From Limnothrix sp. FACHB-406 (GTDB lineage Bacteria > Cyanobacteriota > Cyanobacteriia > CACIAM-69d), in assembly GCF_014698235.1 (NCBI RefSeq), contig NZ_JACJSP010000002.1, positions 124,001-188,000 of the forward strand: DNA of 64,000 nucleotides. Reading direction: 5' to 3'. Position numbers and translations under genes: made by a program. Under the pieces are notes generated by a model, which saw only the letters and a program-made list of their open reading frames with translations, was not told the DNA's origin and made no database searches. Below are positions 36,567 to 45,902 of this stretch, one piece after another; position 1 is the stretch's first letter, and every line of letters starts with the position of its first letter.

Positions 36567-36603
36567 TGCTGAGGGAAAAGGTCAAAACCCTTGCCCCTCA
36601 GCA
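36567..36603 (-). terminator. Hairpin between the 36.6-kb gene and cobQ
   Basis: TGCTGAGGG pairs with CCCTCAGCA (9 bp). On the minus strand the tail is ATTTCGACC, so termination would be weak. It lies about 20 bp before the cobQ start and could also affect its translation. Confidence 0.4.
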
Positions 36604-36623
36604 CTCTAGCGCTGGATTGGCGA

Positions 36624-37865
36624 TTAAACAAAATCCTTCGCCTTGGTGGAAAGGGCAGATCCCAAATTGCCCGCCAACACCACCTCGTAGTTGTAGCTGC
36701 TGTTGGCCGACAACGCGCCACCGCCTACCCGTTGGGTCATGGAGGTTTTGTCGGGCCGGCGAGGGGCATAGGTGGAATCGGCCTGAACAATCACAGTCCC
36801 ACCCGAGAACCGCAACCCCTTGACCGTTAAGGAATTGGTCCGATCGTCCGCAACACTGACCGTGCGCCGATCGTTGCGAGCCGTCAGGTAGGTGGCGTTT
36901 TGGATGTTGCCCGTGGCCAGGTCAACCTTGGCCAGAATGCTGACCCGGCTGCCACCGCCACCGCCGGGACTGCCATCCGTGTAGCCGCGCAGCCAACCAC
37001 TGCCCGTGAATCGGCTGTAGCCATTGCCCGGCTGAGTGCCCGTGGAGGTAAAGACGGCGTAGAGGTTGGAACCATCCCAAGCCAAGCCCGTGCCCGTGCC
37101 GTCATCATTGGTGGTTTCGTAGTCCGTGCGTACCCATCGTCTGACCCCGTTATTAAAGCTCACCAGGATCGGATCCTTGTTGGCGGAGGTCACTTGGCGA
37201 TAGCCGATGTAGACGGTGGTGGTGCCGATCGTGACTTTGGGGCCGTTTTTCGCGGCGATTGCGGCTTCCGAGTCGTTGATTCCGAAGGTAACGGCGTTTT
37301 TCACCGAAGATTGCACACCGTTGCGAGGCACATTGACTGATCGGGGCAGATCTGGGGCGATTGCGGCGGCCTCCTCCTGAGGCGCTCCGGTCAGGGGATC
37401 CAGCGGGCGATCGGGGGCATCGGTTCCCGATCGGCGATCAAGACGACCAAAATGATCCAAATCCTGATTGAAATCGCCACCCGTTCCACCGCGCCTCAGG
37501 TTGCGATTTTGTCCCCAGGAATTCAACCAAAAATCATCACTGATCTGACCCAAATTAACCTGATCATTCACTCCAGCATCAACCGAAGAATGTTCAGGCC
37601 AATCAACTCCAGAAAGAAGCTGCTTTGTACTGAGAAATTCGGAAACGTGATCAATGTTTTTAATCTCAGAGTTTTTGATCTCAGAATCTTGGGTCTCGAT
37701 CGCGTGATGGGTGCTGAAACCGCCTCCGGAATTGTGAGCATGGGTGGGCGGAAAGTAGGATGCAACCCAACTGGAACCCATCGTCCAACGTGGCTCAATG
37801 CCTTGGCCCAGAACAGCCGTTGCCGAATTGGCCAAGCTTCCTCCCTCAAAATCAGTAGATGCCAT
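36624..37865 (-). CDS. Protein sharing the C-terminal module of the RTX protein
   Basis: About 413 aa. The start at 37865 (MASTDFEGGSLANSA) has GGAG 7 nt upstream; longer frames are poor. Residues 1-180 are unique, acidic and low-complexity (QDSEIKNSEIKNIDHV, a small repeat). The last 230 residues (VQSSVKNAVTFGINDSEAAI to NLGSALSTKAKDFV) are closely similar to the C-terminus of the next gene upstream, including GTGLAWDGSNLYAVFTSTG and STYAPRRPDKTSMTQ. No catalytic residues can be assigned; Trp/Gly repeats suggest a beta-propeller-like fold. It lies 44 bp after its paralogue. Confidence 0.75.
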   Translation of the reverse strand: MASTDFEGGSLANSATAVLGQGIEPRWTMGSSWVASYFPPTHAHNSGGGFSTHHAIETQDSEIKNSEIKNIDHVSEFLSTKQLLSGVDWPEHSSVDAGVNDQVNLGQISDDFWLNSWGQNRNLRRGGTGGDFNQDLDHFGRLDRRSGTDAPDRPLDPLTGAPQEEAAAIAPDLPRSVNVPRNGVQSSVKNAVTFGINDSEAAIAAKNGPKVTIGTTTVYIGYRQVTSANKDPILVSFNNGVRRWVRTDYETTNDDGTGTGLAWDGSNLYAVFTSTGTQPGNGYSRFTGSGWLRGYTDGSPGGGGGSRVSILAKVDLATGNIQNATYLTARNDRRTVSVADDRTNSLTVKGLRFSGGTVIVQADSTYAPRRPDKTSMTQRVGGGALSANSSYNYEVVLAGNLGSALSTKAKDFV

Positions 37866-37909
37866 CAAGAACTCCAGACGATCGTGAGCGGGCCCTGGCA
37901 TCCTAGGCC

Positions 37910-40234
37910 TCAAATGAAATCTTTGGCCCGCGTGGACAGGGCAGATCCCAAATTGGCTGAGAGTACCACTTCGTAGTTGTAGCCCGTGCTGGCGGGCAGC
38001 GCACCATTGCCAACACTTTGGGTCATGGCTGTTTTGTCGGGACGGCGCGGCGCATAGGCCGAATCCGCTTGCACCAGCACATTGCCGCCCGTGAAACTGA
38101 GACCCCGCACAAACAGGGAGTTGGTGGTGTCGTCACCGAGGGGGGCGGTTCCCTTGTCATTGCGAGCCGTCAGGTAAGTGGCGTTTTGGATGTTGCCCGT
38201 GGTGGGGTCAACCTTGGCCAAAATTCCCACTTTGCCGCCGCCGCCGCCGCTGGGGCTGCCGTCTGTGTAGCCCGTGAGCCAGCCACTGCCCGTGAAGCGA
38301 CTGAGGTTATTCCCCGGTTGGTTGCCGGTGGAGGTGAAGACGGCATAGAGATTGGAGCCATCCCAAGCCAAGCCCGTGCCTGTTCCATCATCAACCGTGG
38401 TTTCGTAGTCGGTGCGTACCCAATTGCGCACGCCGTTGGTGAAGCTGACCAAGATCGGATCTTGATTGAGGGCCGACACCTGTTGATAGCCGATGTAGAT
38501 GTTGGTGTTGCCGAGGGTGATTTTGGGGCCATTTTTAGCGGCGATCGCGGCTTCCGAATCACTGGGGCTGAAGGCAACGGCGCTGGCCACGGAGGATTGC
38601 ACCGGGCCACTGGTGGGTGTTGTGGTCGCGCTGGAGCCGCTGGCGGCGCTGTCGATGATGCTGATAGTGGTGGCGTTGATGCTGCCCAGTTGTCCGCCCG
38701 TGGGATTGCTGAGGTTGAGTTGGAAAGTTTCCGTTGGCTCGGCCAGGCTGTCGTTCAGGATCGGGATCGTGAGGCTGGCGACGCTCTGGCCGGCGGCGAA
38801 GGTGAGCTGGCCGTTGATGGCGCTGTAGTCGAGGCCGGCCAGGGCGGTTCCGTTGCTGGTGGCGTAGGTCACCGACAGGGGTTGGGACAGGTCGCCAGTC
38901 CGTCGTACGGGGATGGCGAGGGAGCCGCCGGTTTCGTTGATGCTGTAGCTGTTGCCATCCAGGGAAACGGTGGGGCCGGTGGGGGTCGTGCTGCTGCCGC
39001 CGCCGCTGCCGTCGCGGATGATGAGGGTGGCGGTGGCTCGATCGAGCTGGGCCCCCACGGGATTCGACAACAGCAGGGCCACGGTTTCATCGGTTTCCGT
39101 GAGGCGATCGTCTGTTAGGGGAATTGAGATGGTTTTGCGGGTTTCGCCGGGAGCAAAGGCGATCGCGCTGTTCACGGGGGTGAAGTCTTGGTTGGGGGTG
39201 GCCGTGCCGCTACCGGTGCTGAAGGTGGCCTGGGCGGCGGTTTGCAGGTTGCCGGAACGCTCAATGGTAATCACGGCGCTGCGATCTTGCTCGTTGCCCA
39301 CAAAGCCGCTGCCCAGGAAGCGCAGGATCGCGGTGTTGGCGTTCAGACTTTCTTGGGAAATCACGTTGCTGGCGCTAAAGCTATTGGGGTTGATGCCCTT
39401 GAGAACGGCCAGATAGCGGCCCGTCGCCCGATCGCGGACGATCGTGTCGCCGCTGTTAACGCCGATGCCGGCCGTGAAGTCCAAATCTTCAAACCGTTGA
39501 CCGCTGGGCACGACCAGCCGATCGGCTCCTTCCTGCAAAAAATCCAAAATCACATCGGCCGAGGCGATCGAGCTGCCACCCGCCACCGCACTGATCAAAA
39601 ACAGATCGGCCCCAGCGCCACCGGCCAGGGTGTCGGCTCCCAAATCCCCCGACAGCAGATCATCACCCAGGTCGCCCAGCAGTTGATCATCACCCGCACC
39701 GCCCCAGAGGGTATCGGCTTCCTTGCCGCCGCGCAGTCGATCGTTGCCCTCATTGCCAAAGATCAAATCGCGGCCACGGTTGCCAGCCAATTGGTCATCG
39801 CCCGCTAGCCCCTGGATTTGATCATCACCACTCCAACCCAACAGCAAGTCGCGACCAGCGCCCCCCGTGAGCGAATCGGCGGACTCGCTGCCAAAGTTGA
39901 AGCGGTTGAACCCGCCGCCCGGTTCGCGCCGTTCCCGAAATCCCGATCGCGCAAAATGTTCCAGACCCGAAGTGAGTTGACCCCGCCCGATCGCCCCTTG
40001 CACATCGGGATTTTGGGCTAAATAGTTTGCTTCGTTGTAAAGCGGCAACACCGCTTGCAAAATTTCATAATCGCCGCTGGGGCTGCGGCCTTCGCTGAAA
40101 CCATGCTGTGAAAAATGCGCAAAGCCCGATCGCAGCAAATTACCGCTCACCGCAAGGTTCACATCGGGATTTCGGGCTAAATAATCCGCTTCACGATAGG
40201 CAAAACTCGCCACCTCAAAACCGGTGAAATCCAT
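37910..40234 (-). CDS. RTX protein with Calx-beta repeats
   Basis: A 774-aa calcium-binding protein, probably secreted through type I machinery. Residues 1-107 hold two copies of a 45-residue motif (YREADYLARNPDVNLAV and YNEANYLAQNPDVQGAI). Residues 115-215 are RTX nonapeptide repeats (GGAGRDLLLG, GGAGDDQLLG). Calx-beta domains lie at about 300-410 and 420-528. A 230-residue module (545-774) ends the protein and recurs in the next gene. No signal peptide is present, as expected for RTX proteins. ACGGAG precedes the ATG. Confidence 0.88.
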   Translation of the reverse strand: MDFTGFEVASFAYREADYLARNPDVNLAVSGNLLRSGFAHFSQHGFSEGRSPSGDYEILQAVLPLYNEANYLAQNPDVQGAIGRGQLTSGLEHFARSGFRERREPGGGFNRFNFGSESADSLTGGAGRDLLLGWSGDDQIQGLAGDDQLAGNRGRDLIFGNEGNDRLRGGKEADTLWGGAGDDQLLGDLGDDLLSGDLGADTLAGGAGADLFLISAVAGGSSIASADVILDFLQEGADRLVVPSGQRFEDLDFTAGIGVNSGDTIVRDRATGRYLAVLKGINPNSFSASNVISQESLNANTAILRFLGSGFVGNEQDRSAVITIERSGNLQTAAQATFSTGSGTATPNQDFTPVNSAIAFAPGETRKTISIPLTDDRLTETDETVALLLSNPVGAQLDRATATLIIRDGSGGGSSTTPTGPTVSLDGNSYSINETGGSLAIPVRRTGDLSQPLSVTYATSNGTALAGLDYSAINGQLTFAAGQSVASLTIPILNDSLAEPTETFQLNLSNPTGGQLGSINATTISIIDSAASGSSATTTPTSGPVQSSVASAVAFSPSDSEAAIAAKNGPKITLGNTNIYIGYQQVSALNQDPILVSFTNGVRNWVRTDYETTVDDGTGTGLAWDGSNLYAVFTSTGNQPGNNLSRFTGSGWLTGYTDGSPSGGGGGKVGILAKVDPTTGNIQNATYLTARNDKGTAPLGDDTTNSLFVRGLSFTGGNVLVQADSAYAPRRPDKTAMTQSVGNGALPASTGYNYEVVLSANLGSALSTRAKDFI

Positions 40235-40809
40235 AGATCGGCTCCGTCTAGCAAAACTGATTCGCAGGGAAGGGTAGGAGCTGTCATCGCATTCACTGAA
40301 TCCCTGATGCCGGTGCGATCGACCGTGGGCCCTGACCGCTGAAACCGGTTTTTCACTAAGGCTCCAGTTCCTGGCCTCCTGCCCTCGGATCAGGACAGGA
40401 TCAGGATTGCGAGGATTTGATGACAGACCCTAACGTTTCTTTTCAAAAGTTTTCCTGAGAAACCGGAATTGCGCTCCGAAGCCAAACTAGGTGAGCCTTT
40501 TGGAAATCAAAAGAACTGCAAAAATGATTCCAAAGAGAATTTATCAAGAATGTCTAGAAAACTAAGATGGCTACTTGCAAATTTCATCATTAATTTCATC
40601 GATCAATAACGAAAATGGGTTGAGATTCTATCGCTTTTTCGAGATGTTTTTGAAGCATCGTTGACCCATTTCTGATCAATCAATTTTCTGATCAATCAAT
40701 TTTTGACCAACCTTAATGGAGCAGGGGCACGCCGATCGACATGCCCGATCGCTCTAGATTCAAATGCGAAATTGACGATGGGCAACCACTCGGCCCACTT
40801 CAACGCTGC
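40235..40809. other. Intergenic region between two RTX genes
   Basis: About 575 bp, AT-richer than the coding sequence. It contains the duplicated unit TTCTGATCAATCAATTTT (about 40670-40705). No gene is supported. It must hold the promoter of the 774-aa gene and the end of the upstream gene's transcript. Confidence 0.4.
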
Positions 40810-42069
40810 TCAAAGACCATGATCACTGATGGTGAGGGTAGCAGTTGCCAAATCCAGCTCAGCTCCAACGGGATTGGACAGCAGCAGCATCACGGTTTCG
40901 TTGGGTTCCGTGCGCCGATCGTCTGTTAATGGGATGGTGATTGTTTTGCGGGTTTCGTCGGCCCCAAAGGCGATCGAGCCGGTGATGGGAGTGAAGTCTT
41001 GGTTAGGGGTGGCCGTGCCGCCGCTGGTGCTGAAGCTCACGCTCACGTCCGTTGTCGTGTTCACCGATCGCTCTAGGGTAATGGTCGCCTTGCCGTCCAG
41101 CTCAACGCCCAGAAAATTACCCTTGCTGAACCGAATCACGGCCGGAGTTGGAGGCAAGCTGTCTTGGGACACCACATTGCTAGCGTTGAAGCTGCTGGGG
41201 CTGATTCCTTTCAGGATCACCCAGTTTCGGCCCGTCGCCCGATCGCGCACGATCGTATCGCCGCTGTTGTTTCCTGTTCCGGCGATGAAGTCCAAATCTT
41301 CAAACCGTTGACCGCTGGGCAGCACCAACTGATCTGCCTCGCTGGTTCGGAAATCCAAAATCAAATCCGCTTGGTCGATCGCGCCCCCATCCGTCGCCAT
41401 CCCAATCAAAAAGCGATCGGCCCCCAAGCCGCCAGTCATCGTATCCAGACCCAATTCGCCCGCGAGCCAATCGTCTCCCAAATCCCCCAGTAACTGATCG
41501 TTGCCGCTGCCGCCCCACAGGCTATCTGCCCCTTGTCCCCCTTGGATCCAATCATGGCCATCATCGCCCCATAGCTGATCGCGGCCTTGGTTGCCCAGCA
41601 GGCGATCGTCCCCATCCAAGCCGTGTAATTCGTCATCACCACCCCAGCCTTGAATCCAGTCCCGGCCAATGCCCCCAAGAACCAAATCGGCGTTTTCGGT
41701 GGTTAGCTCCACACGATAAAAACCATCATTGGCGCTGCGGCGTTCCCGGGTTCCTGGGGCGATCGGGGGGATTAATTCACCGTTGGATGGGGAGACAGGC
41801 GTGGTGGCCAGAATTGCAGAATTGGCGACTAAATTGTTCGCTGTCGCATTGAGCAAGAAATCTGCTGTTGAAGCCGCTGCTGAAACCGTTTCGGAAACAG
41901 GGTTTTCGCTTCTAGAAACCGGGTTGACGGGGAAATTGTTGGATGCCAAGTGCCAGAAGCTGAATTTTGGGAAACTTGGGTTCGAGGAGCGGCTGATTTC
42001 AAACGTTTGCGCCCCAGAATTTGATTCTCGACAAGCAAAATTTGCCACACCAAACTCGTTAAAGTTCAT
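40810..42069 (-). CDS. RTX protein with a single Calx-beta domain
   Basis: A 419-aa paralogue of the 774-aa RTX protein. Residues about 1-110 are unique; 115-215 are RTX repeats (GGIGRDWIQGWGGDDELHG); then the matching DQLVLPSGQRFEDLDFIAG block and one Calx-beta domain (about 300-415), ending TATLTISDHGL. The stop falls exactly where the long relative passes into its second Calx-beta domain, so this gene lacks the second Calx-beta and the 230-residue C-terminal module. No signal peptide. ACGGAG precedes the ATG, as in its relative. Confidence 0.85.
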   Translation of the reverse strand: MNFNEFGVANFACRESNSGAQTFEISRSSNPSFPKFSFWHLASNNFPVNPVSRSENPVSETVSAAASTADFLLNATANNLVANSAILATTPVSPSNGELIPPIAPGTRERRSANDGFYRVELTTENADLVLGGIGRDWIQGWGGDDELHGLDGDDRLLGNQGRDQLWGDDGHDWIQGGQGADSLWGGSGNDQLLGDLGDDWLAGELGLDTMTGGLGADRFLIGMATDGGAIDQADLILDFRTSEADQLVLPSGQRFEDLDFIAGTGNNSGDTIVRDRATGRNWVILKGISPSSFNASNVVSQDSLPPTPAVIRFSKGNFLGVELDGKATITLERSVNTTTDVSVSFSTSGGTATPNQDFTPITGSIAFGADETRKTITIPLTDDRRTEPNETVMLLLSNPVGAELDLATATLTISDHGL

Positions 42070-42515
42070 GGGAAAACTCCGTCAGTCGTGGCTGATTTTT
42101 AGGGAATATAATTTTTTCTTCAGAAATTTAGAATTAAAACCGGATCTAAAAGATAGTTTTGTTTTGTAAAGAAAAAGTGCTAAATCGCACTCATAAAAAC
42201 GCTTTTCAATTAAAGAAGCATATGTTTTGATGAGAATGGATTATGAAAAATAAAATACCTAATCAGAAAAAGTTCCGTGAATTCAATTCAATTCGATCAG
42301 TAACTTAGGTGGCTTTTGAGACCTTGAAGTCAGATCAGATTGTTGGCTTCAATTGGAAAAAATTGAAGTAATGGGCACTTTGGCGAAATACTCCCACCTA
42401 GCATTAACCTCGGGCAAAGTCAGGAGTCAAATTTTTTACCCACGGTGCGTCAAATCGGTTGCTTTGACCTACGGAAGGGGTATTGACAGCCGGATAGACA
42501 AACGCCAAGGAGCGA
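42070..42515. other. AT-rich region upstream of the RTX genes
   Basis: About 445 bp, strongly AT-rich between 42100 and 42330. No gene. It probably contains promoter and upstream elements of the 419-aa RTX gene. Nothing else stands out. Confidence 0.4.
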
Positions 42516-43637
42516 TCAGCCTTTGGGGCGATCGAACCGATCGAGCTGGCAATGAATTGGCTCCTGAAAGCGGGGCACGAGGGTCAGGGCCAAGATTCGA
42601 TCCTGGATGCGCTGTAGCCCTAGTTGCTCGATCGCCCTTTGCCCGATCGCCCCCGGTAGCCCCATCAGCCCCATCTTGAGCAAGATTTGCGCCACCAAGG
42701 GCCATTGCTTCAAGACCCCGCGATGACACTGCAACACTTGCCAGGCAAAGCGGGCGGCGGTTTTGGCGCGGCGCGGCTGGGCGGGGCCGTCCAACGCCTT
42801 AAAGAGCAGATATTTGTAGCGGTTGCCCCAAATGATTGCCCGATGGGGAGTGAGCTGGTTGGGCGATCGGGCGATCGCCGTTTGCAAAATTTGCCGACTG
42901 ACGCGCTCCTGTCGCCACACGTTTTCCGATGAGGAGGTGGGCCGTTGGCGATAGAACACGTGGCATTCGGGCACTTGGGCCGCTGGAAACTGCCAAGCCA
43001 ATCGCAGCCACAAATCCCAATCTTCTGAGGGAACCAAGTCTGGCTGAAAACCGCCCACTTGGTTCAAGGCCGATCGACTCACCAGCACATTAGACCCGCT
43101 GGAAACAAAATCCGTGACCAACAGGGGCCCATAGATCCAACCGCTGAAGGGGCTGGTGACCGGCTGCCCGATCGCCCGGCCCGAATCATCGGTGAGTTGG
43201 GTCCAACTGTAAACCCAACCGGCGGCGGGGTTAGCCGTCAGGGCCGCCAGTTGGGCCCGCAGCTTGTCGGGATGCCAGCGATCGTCCGCATCAATGAACC
43301 CAATCCAGTTCCCCCGCGCCCGATCGATCCCACGATTCCGGGCGATCGCCTGTCCCCCATTGGCAAAGGCATAAACCCGAATTCGGCCATCGGCGGCCGC
43401 CATCGACTCAGCCAAGGCCCGGGAGCGATCGTGGCTGCCGTCGTCAATAATCAACAGTTCCCAATCGGGTTCCGTTTGGGCCAAAATCGAGGCCACCGTA
43501 TCCGCCAGGGTGTCTGCCCCATTGAACACCGGCAGCACGATCGACACCCGCGGCCGGTGGTTGTCCTCGGTGCTGTTGTCCTCGGTGCTGCTGGTTTCTG
43601 TGCTGCTGGTTTCGGGTTCGGTGGCTTCCGTGGCCAT
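42516..43637 (-). CDS. Family 2 glycosyltransferase
   Basis: A 373-aa GT-A fold glycosyltransferase. Residues 30-130 hold the nucleotide-sugar domain: VSIVLPVFNGADTLADTVAS, LLIIDDGSHDRS (Asp-Asp), and the metal-binding DADD in GFIDADDRWHPDKLR. A probable catalytic base is in the PSEDWDLWLRLAW stretch. Residues 1-27 are a Ser/Thr/Glu repeat tail (ETSSTETSSTEDNSTEDN). The acceptor is unknown; surface polysaccharide is likely. It follows the MacB-like permease by 14 bp in the same unit. Confidence 0.9.
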   Translation of the reverse strand: MATEATEPETSSTETSSTEDNSTEDNHRPRVSIVLPVFNGADTLADTVASILAQTEPDWELLIIDDGSHDRSRALAESMAAADGRIRVYAFANGGQAIARNRGIDRARGNWIGFIDADDRWHPDKLRAQLAALTANPAAGWVYSWTQLTDDSGRAIGQPVTSPFSGWIYGPLLVTDFVSSGSNVLVSRSALNQVGGFQPDLVPSEDWDLWLRLAWQFPAAQVPECHVFYRQRPTSSSENVWRQERVSRQILQTAIARSPNQLTPHRAIIWGNRYKYLLFKALDGPAQPRRAKTAARFAWQVLQCHRGVLKQWPLVAQILLKMGLMGLPGAIGQRAIEQLGLQRIQDRILALTLVPRFQEPIHCQLDRFDRPKG

Positions 43638-43651
43638 GATCTAGGTGCTAC

Positions 43652-44869
43652 CTAAGCACTGCGAAGGGCCACGATCGGATCCAGCTTGGCCGCCTGTTGG
43701 GCTGGAATTACGCCAAAAAAGAGACCAATCCCGCCCGAGACACCCACAGCCACCCCGATCGCGGTGCTGGAGGGGGCCGCTTCCAAGTCCGTGGCCGCGC
43801 TCACCAAGGCCAAGCCGCCCACGCCAACGGCCGTGCCGATCGCCCCGCCCAAACTGGCCAAAATCGTCGCTTCAATCACAAACTGCATCAAAATATCCCG
43901 TTGGGAAGCCCCGATCGCCTTGCGCAGCCCAATTTCTTGGGTGCGTTCCGCCACCGACACCAGCATGATGTTTGTGATGCCAATGCCGCCCACCAGCAGG
44001 GAAATACTGGCGATCGCCACCAACATCACCTGCAACGTGCCGGTGATCGCCCCCAGGGTGTTTTGCAAATCCTGCTGGTTACGAACGGTGAAATCATCCT
44101 CGCCCACAATTTTGTGTCGTCGGCGCAGCAGGTTTTCAATCTGGAATTGGGCGGCCCGCATCACCGTTTCATCCCGCGCCGACAGGGAAATATAACTAAC
44201 ACTGGTTCCATAGGGCGATCGACGACCCACCAACCGGTTCGCCATGGTGCGTAGCGGCAAAAACACGGTCATGTCCATATCCATGCCGAAGCTGGATCCT
44301 TTGGGCTGCATCACCCCAATCACCTCTGCCCGCAGGTTGCGAACGCGCACAGACTGCCCGATCGGGTCTTGGCCGTTGAACAATTGCCGCGCCACCTCAG
44401 ACCCCAACACCACCACCCGTTGCACCCGTTGACCATCGAGCTTGGAAATGAACCGGCCCCGATCGACCTGGAAATCTCGCACTTCGGTATAGTCCGGCGT
44501 GGTGCCAATGACGGTGACGCTGGCGTTGCGGCCCCGGTAGCTCACCACCTCGTTCCCGGTCAGCTCCGGAGCCACAGCCACCACGGTGGGCACTTCTGTA
44601 GAAATGGCCTCCGCATCTTCCAGCACCAGGGTTTGTGGGGGCCAAAGGGGCCGGCGATCGGCCTCCGGGCTGCCGGGGCGAATAAACAATGTATTGGGGC
44701 CCAAGGATTGCACCTCGGCGGTCACAAACCGTTGGGCCCCCTCGCCCACCCCGATCGTGGCAATCACCGAAGCATTACCAATCACAATCCCCAGCATGGT
44801 GAGGCTGCTGCGCAATTTGTTGGCGGCCAAGGTGGCGATCGCCATTTTGAGGCTTTCCCAGAGGTTCAT
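43652..44869 (-). CDS. MacB-type ABC transporter permease
   Basis: A 405-aa FtsX/MacB-type permease. The first helix lies at about residues 18-42 (LRSSLTMLGIVIGNASVIAT), a large periplasmic MacB_PCD domain at about 50-270, then three helices at about 285-310, 340-365 and 372-398. No ATPase gene is adjacent within the window on this strand, so it may be run by an ATPase encoded upstream elsewhere. It precedes a glycosyltransferase by 14 bp, which suggests export of, or response to, a cell-surface compound. Confidence 0.88.
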   Translation of the reverse strand: MNLWESLKMAIATLAANKLRSSLTMLGIVIGNASVIATIGVGEGAQRFVTAEVQSLGPNTLFIRPGSPEADRRPLWPPQTLVLEDAEAISTEVPTVVAVAPELTGNEVVSYRGRNASVTVIGTTPDYTEVRDFQVDRGRFISKLDGQRVQRVVVLGSEVARQLFNGQDPIGQSVRVRNLRAEVIGVMQPKGSSFGMDMDMTVFLPLRTMANRLVGRRSPYGTSVSYISLSARDETVMRAAQFQIENLLRRRHKIVGEDDFTVRNQQDLQNTLGAITGTLQVMLVAIASISLLVGGIGITNIMLVSVAERTQEIGLRKAIGASQRDILMQFVIEATILASLGGAIGTAVGVGGLALVSAATDLEAAPSSTAIGVAVGVSGGIGLFFGVIPAQQAAKLDPIVALRSA

Positions 44870-45064
44870 CGGTAAGGGCGATCGTCCGGGCGATCAACGA
44901 GGGGACTGGAATTTGCTTTGGACTTTGCTTTCAGAGTTAATCCTAGCGAACTCCCAAAACCCTGCGGCGATCGCTGAGCCTAGTAGCGCGGCTGTTTTAG
45001 CTCGATCGGTCAGGTCAAATGACTGTTGCCGCTACCCGATCGGTAGGCAGCGAAGGTATTAATC

Positions 45065-45203
45065 TCCTGATCATCACGACTGACTCCGCAACGTTGACCC
45101 ACGTCCTACGAGTTGCGGTCAAAGTTCCGTAAATGAGGGCATATTCCGCAGTGACAGGATAACGTCCGTAGTGTCGGAGTTAGTCCGCTAGACTCTGGGC
45201 TAG
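45065..45203. repeat. Seven phased TCC(G/T) repeats upstream of the zinc-ribbon gene
   Basis: Units beginning TCCT or TCCG start at 45065, 45085, 45104, 45126, 45145, 45165 and 45184, spaced 20, 19, 22, 19, 20 and 19 bp. The best conserved are TCCGCAGTGACAGGATAACG and TCCGTAGTGTCGGAGTTAG. A spacing near 20 bp is close to two helical turns, so a protein could bind all units on one face of DNA. The array ends about 25 bp before the zinc-ribbon start. Confidence 0.6.
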
Positions 45204-45228
45204 GAAATGAAGTATTTCAACTTAAATG

Positions 45229-45708
45229 ATGGAAAGATTTCAGGACACAGGAGAGACAGTTCAATCATTTCAAGATCAGGTTCTTGTGCGCTGTCCTCAT
45301 TGTGGTTCATGTGCTGTTGTGCGTTGCACCACTCCTGAAAATTTTCGGTTTTCTCCTCGCAGGTTTTCCTGCAAAGCCTGTGGCTCCTACAAGGATTGGG
45401 CTGAAAGCACAATTTCAAGAACTTGGAAAAATGAGCCACCAGTAGATGACTATTTTCATTACCCTTTATGGTTGCAAGCGCCTTGTTGTGGCCAAACACT
45501 TTGGGCTTACAATTTCGAACATTTAGATTTTATTGAAGTATTTGTCAGCGCAAGATTGCGAGAAAGCCAACGTGACGAAAATGGTCTTTGGTCGAATCGC
45601 AGCTTATTTTCACGCTTGCCGAGATGGATTCAATCAGCTAAAAACCGAGAAGCTATTTTAAAAGTTATCAACAAAATTCGTCAATCAAATGAGGGCGTTT
45701 TTCAGTAG
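45229..45708 (+). CDS. Zinc-ribbon-like protein, function unknown
   Basis: About 159 aa (another ATG lies one codon upstream). The N-terminal half has Cys pairs typical of treble-clef or TFIIB-type zinc ribbons: VRCPHCGSCAVVRC and FSCKACGSYKD, with a further PCCGQTL pair. The C-terminal half is helical and basic. No function can be assigned. Base composition is AT-richer than the neighbourhood, with almost no CGATCG words, as is the next gene. The phased repeats end just upstream. Confidence 0.7.
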   Translation: MERFQDTGETVQSFQDQVLVRCPHCGSCAVVRCTTPENFRFSPRRFSCKACGSYKDWAESTISRTWKNEPPVDDYFHYPLWLQAPCCGQTLWAYNFEHLDFIEVFVSARLRESQRDENGLWSNRSLFSRLPRWIQSAKNREAILKVINKIRQSNEGVFQ

Positions 45709-45902
45709 TACCTCCTAATAAGATGATTGTTCTCAAGTTATTGACGAAGCGGCATGATCTAGGAATTCTAGTGCGGCGGGCTGTCGAAAACTGATTTATA
45801 AGAAACGTGACGAGGATTAAAGTCGCTGACCAGAAACGTTGGGTTTCGCAAAGTCAATGAATAAAAAATATGGCAAACTAAAGCTATCTTTGAGGAAAAT
45901 TC

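Noticed and set aside
38018-39808. Two plus-strand frames opposite the 774-aa RTX gene
   Set aside because: Gly/Ala-rich shadows of the repeat-coding strand.
45065-45203. Phased TCC(G/T) repeats as a CRISPR array
   Set aside because: Conserved cores are only 4-6 bp, spacing is 19-22 bp, and no cas gene is near.
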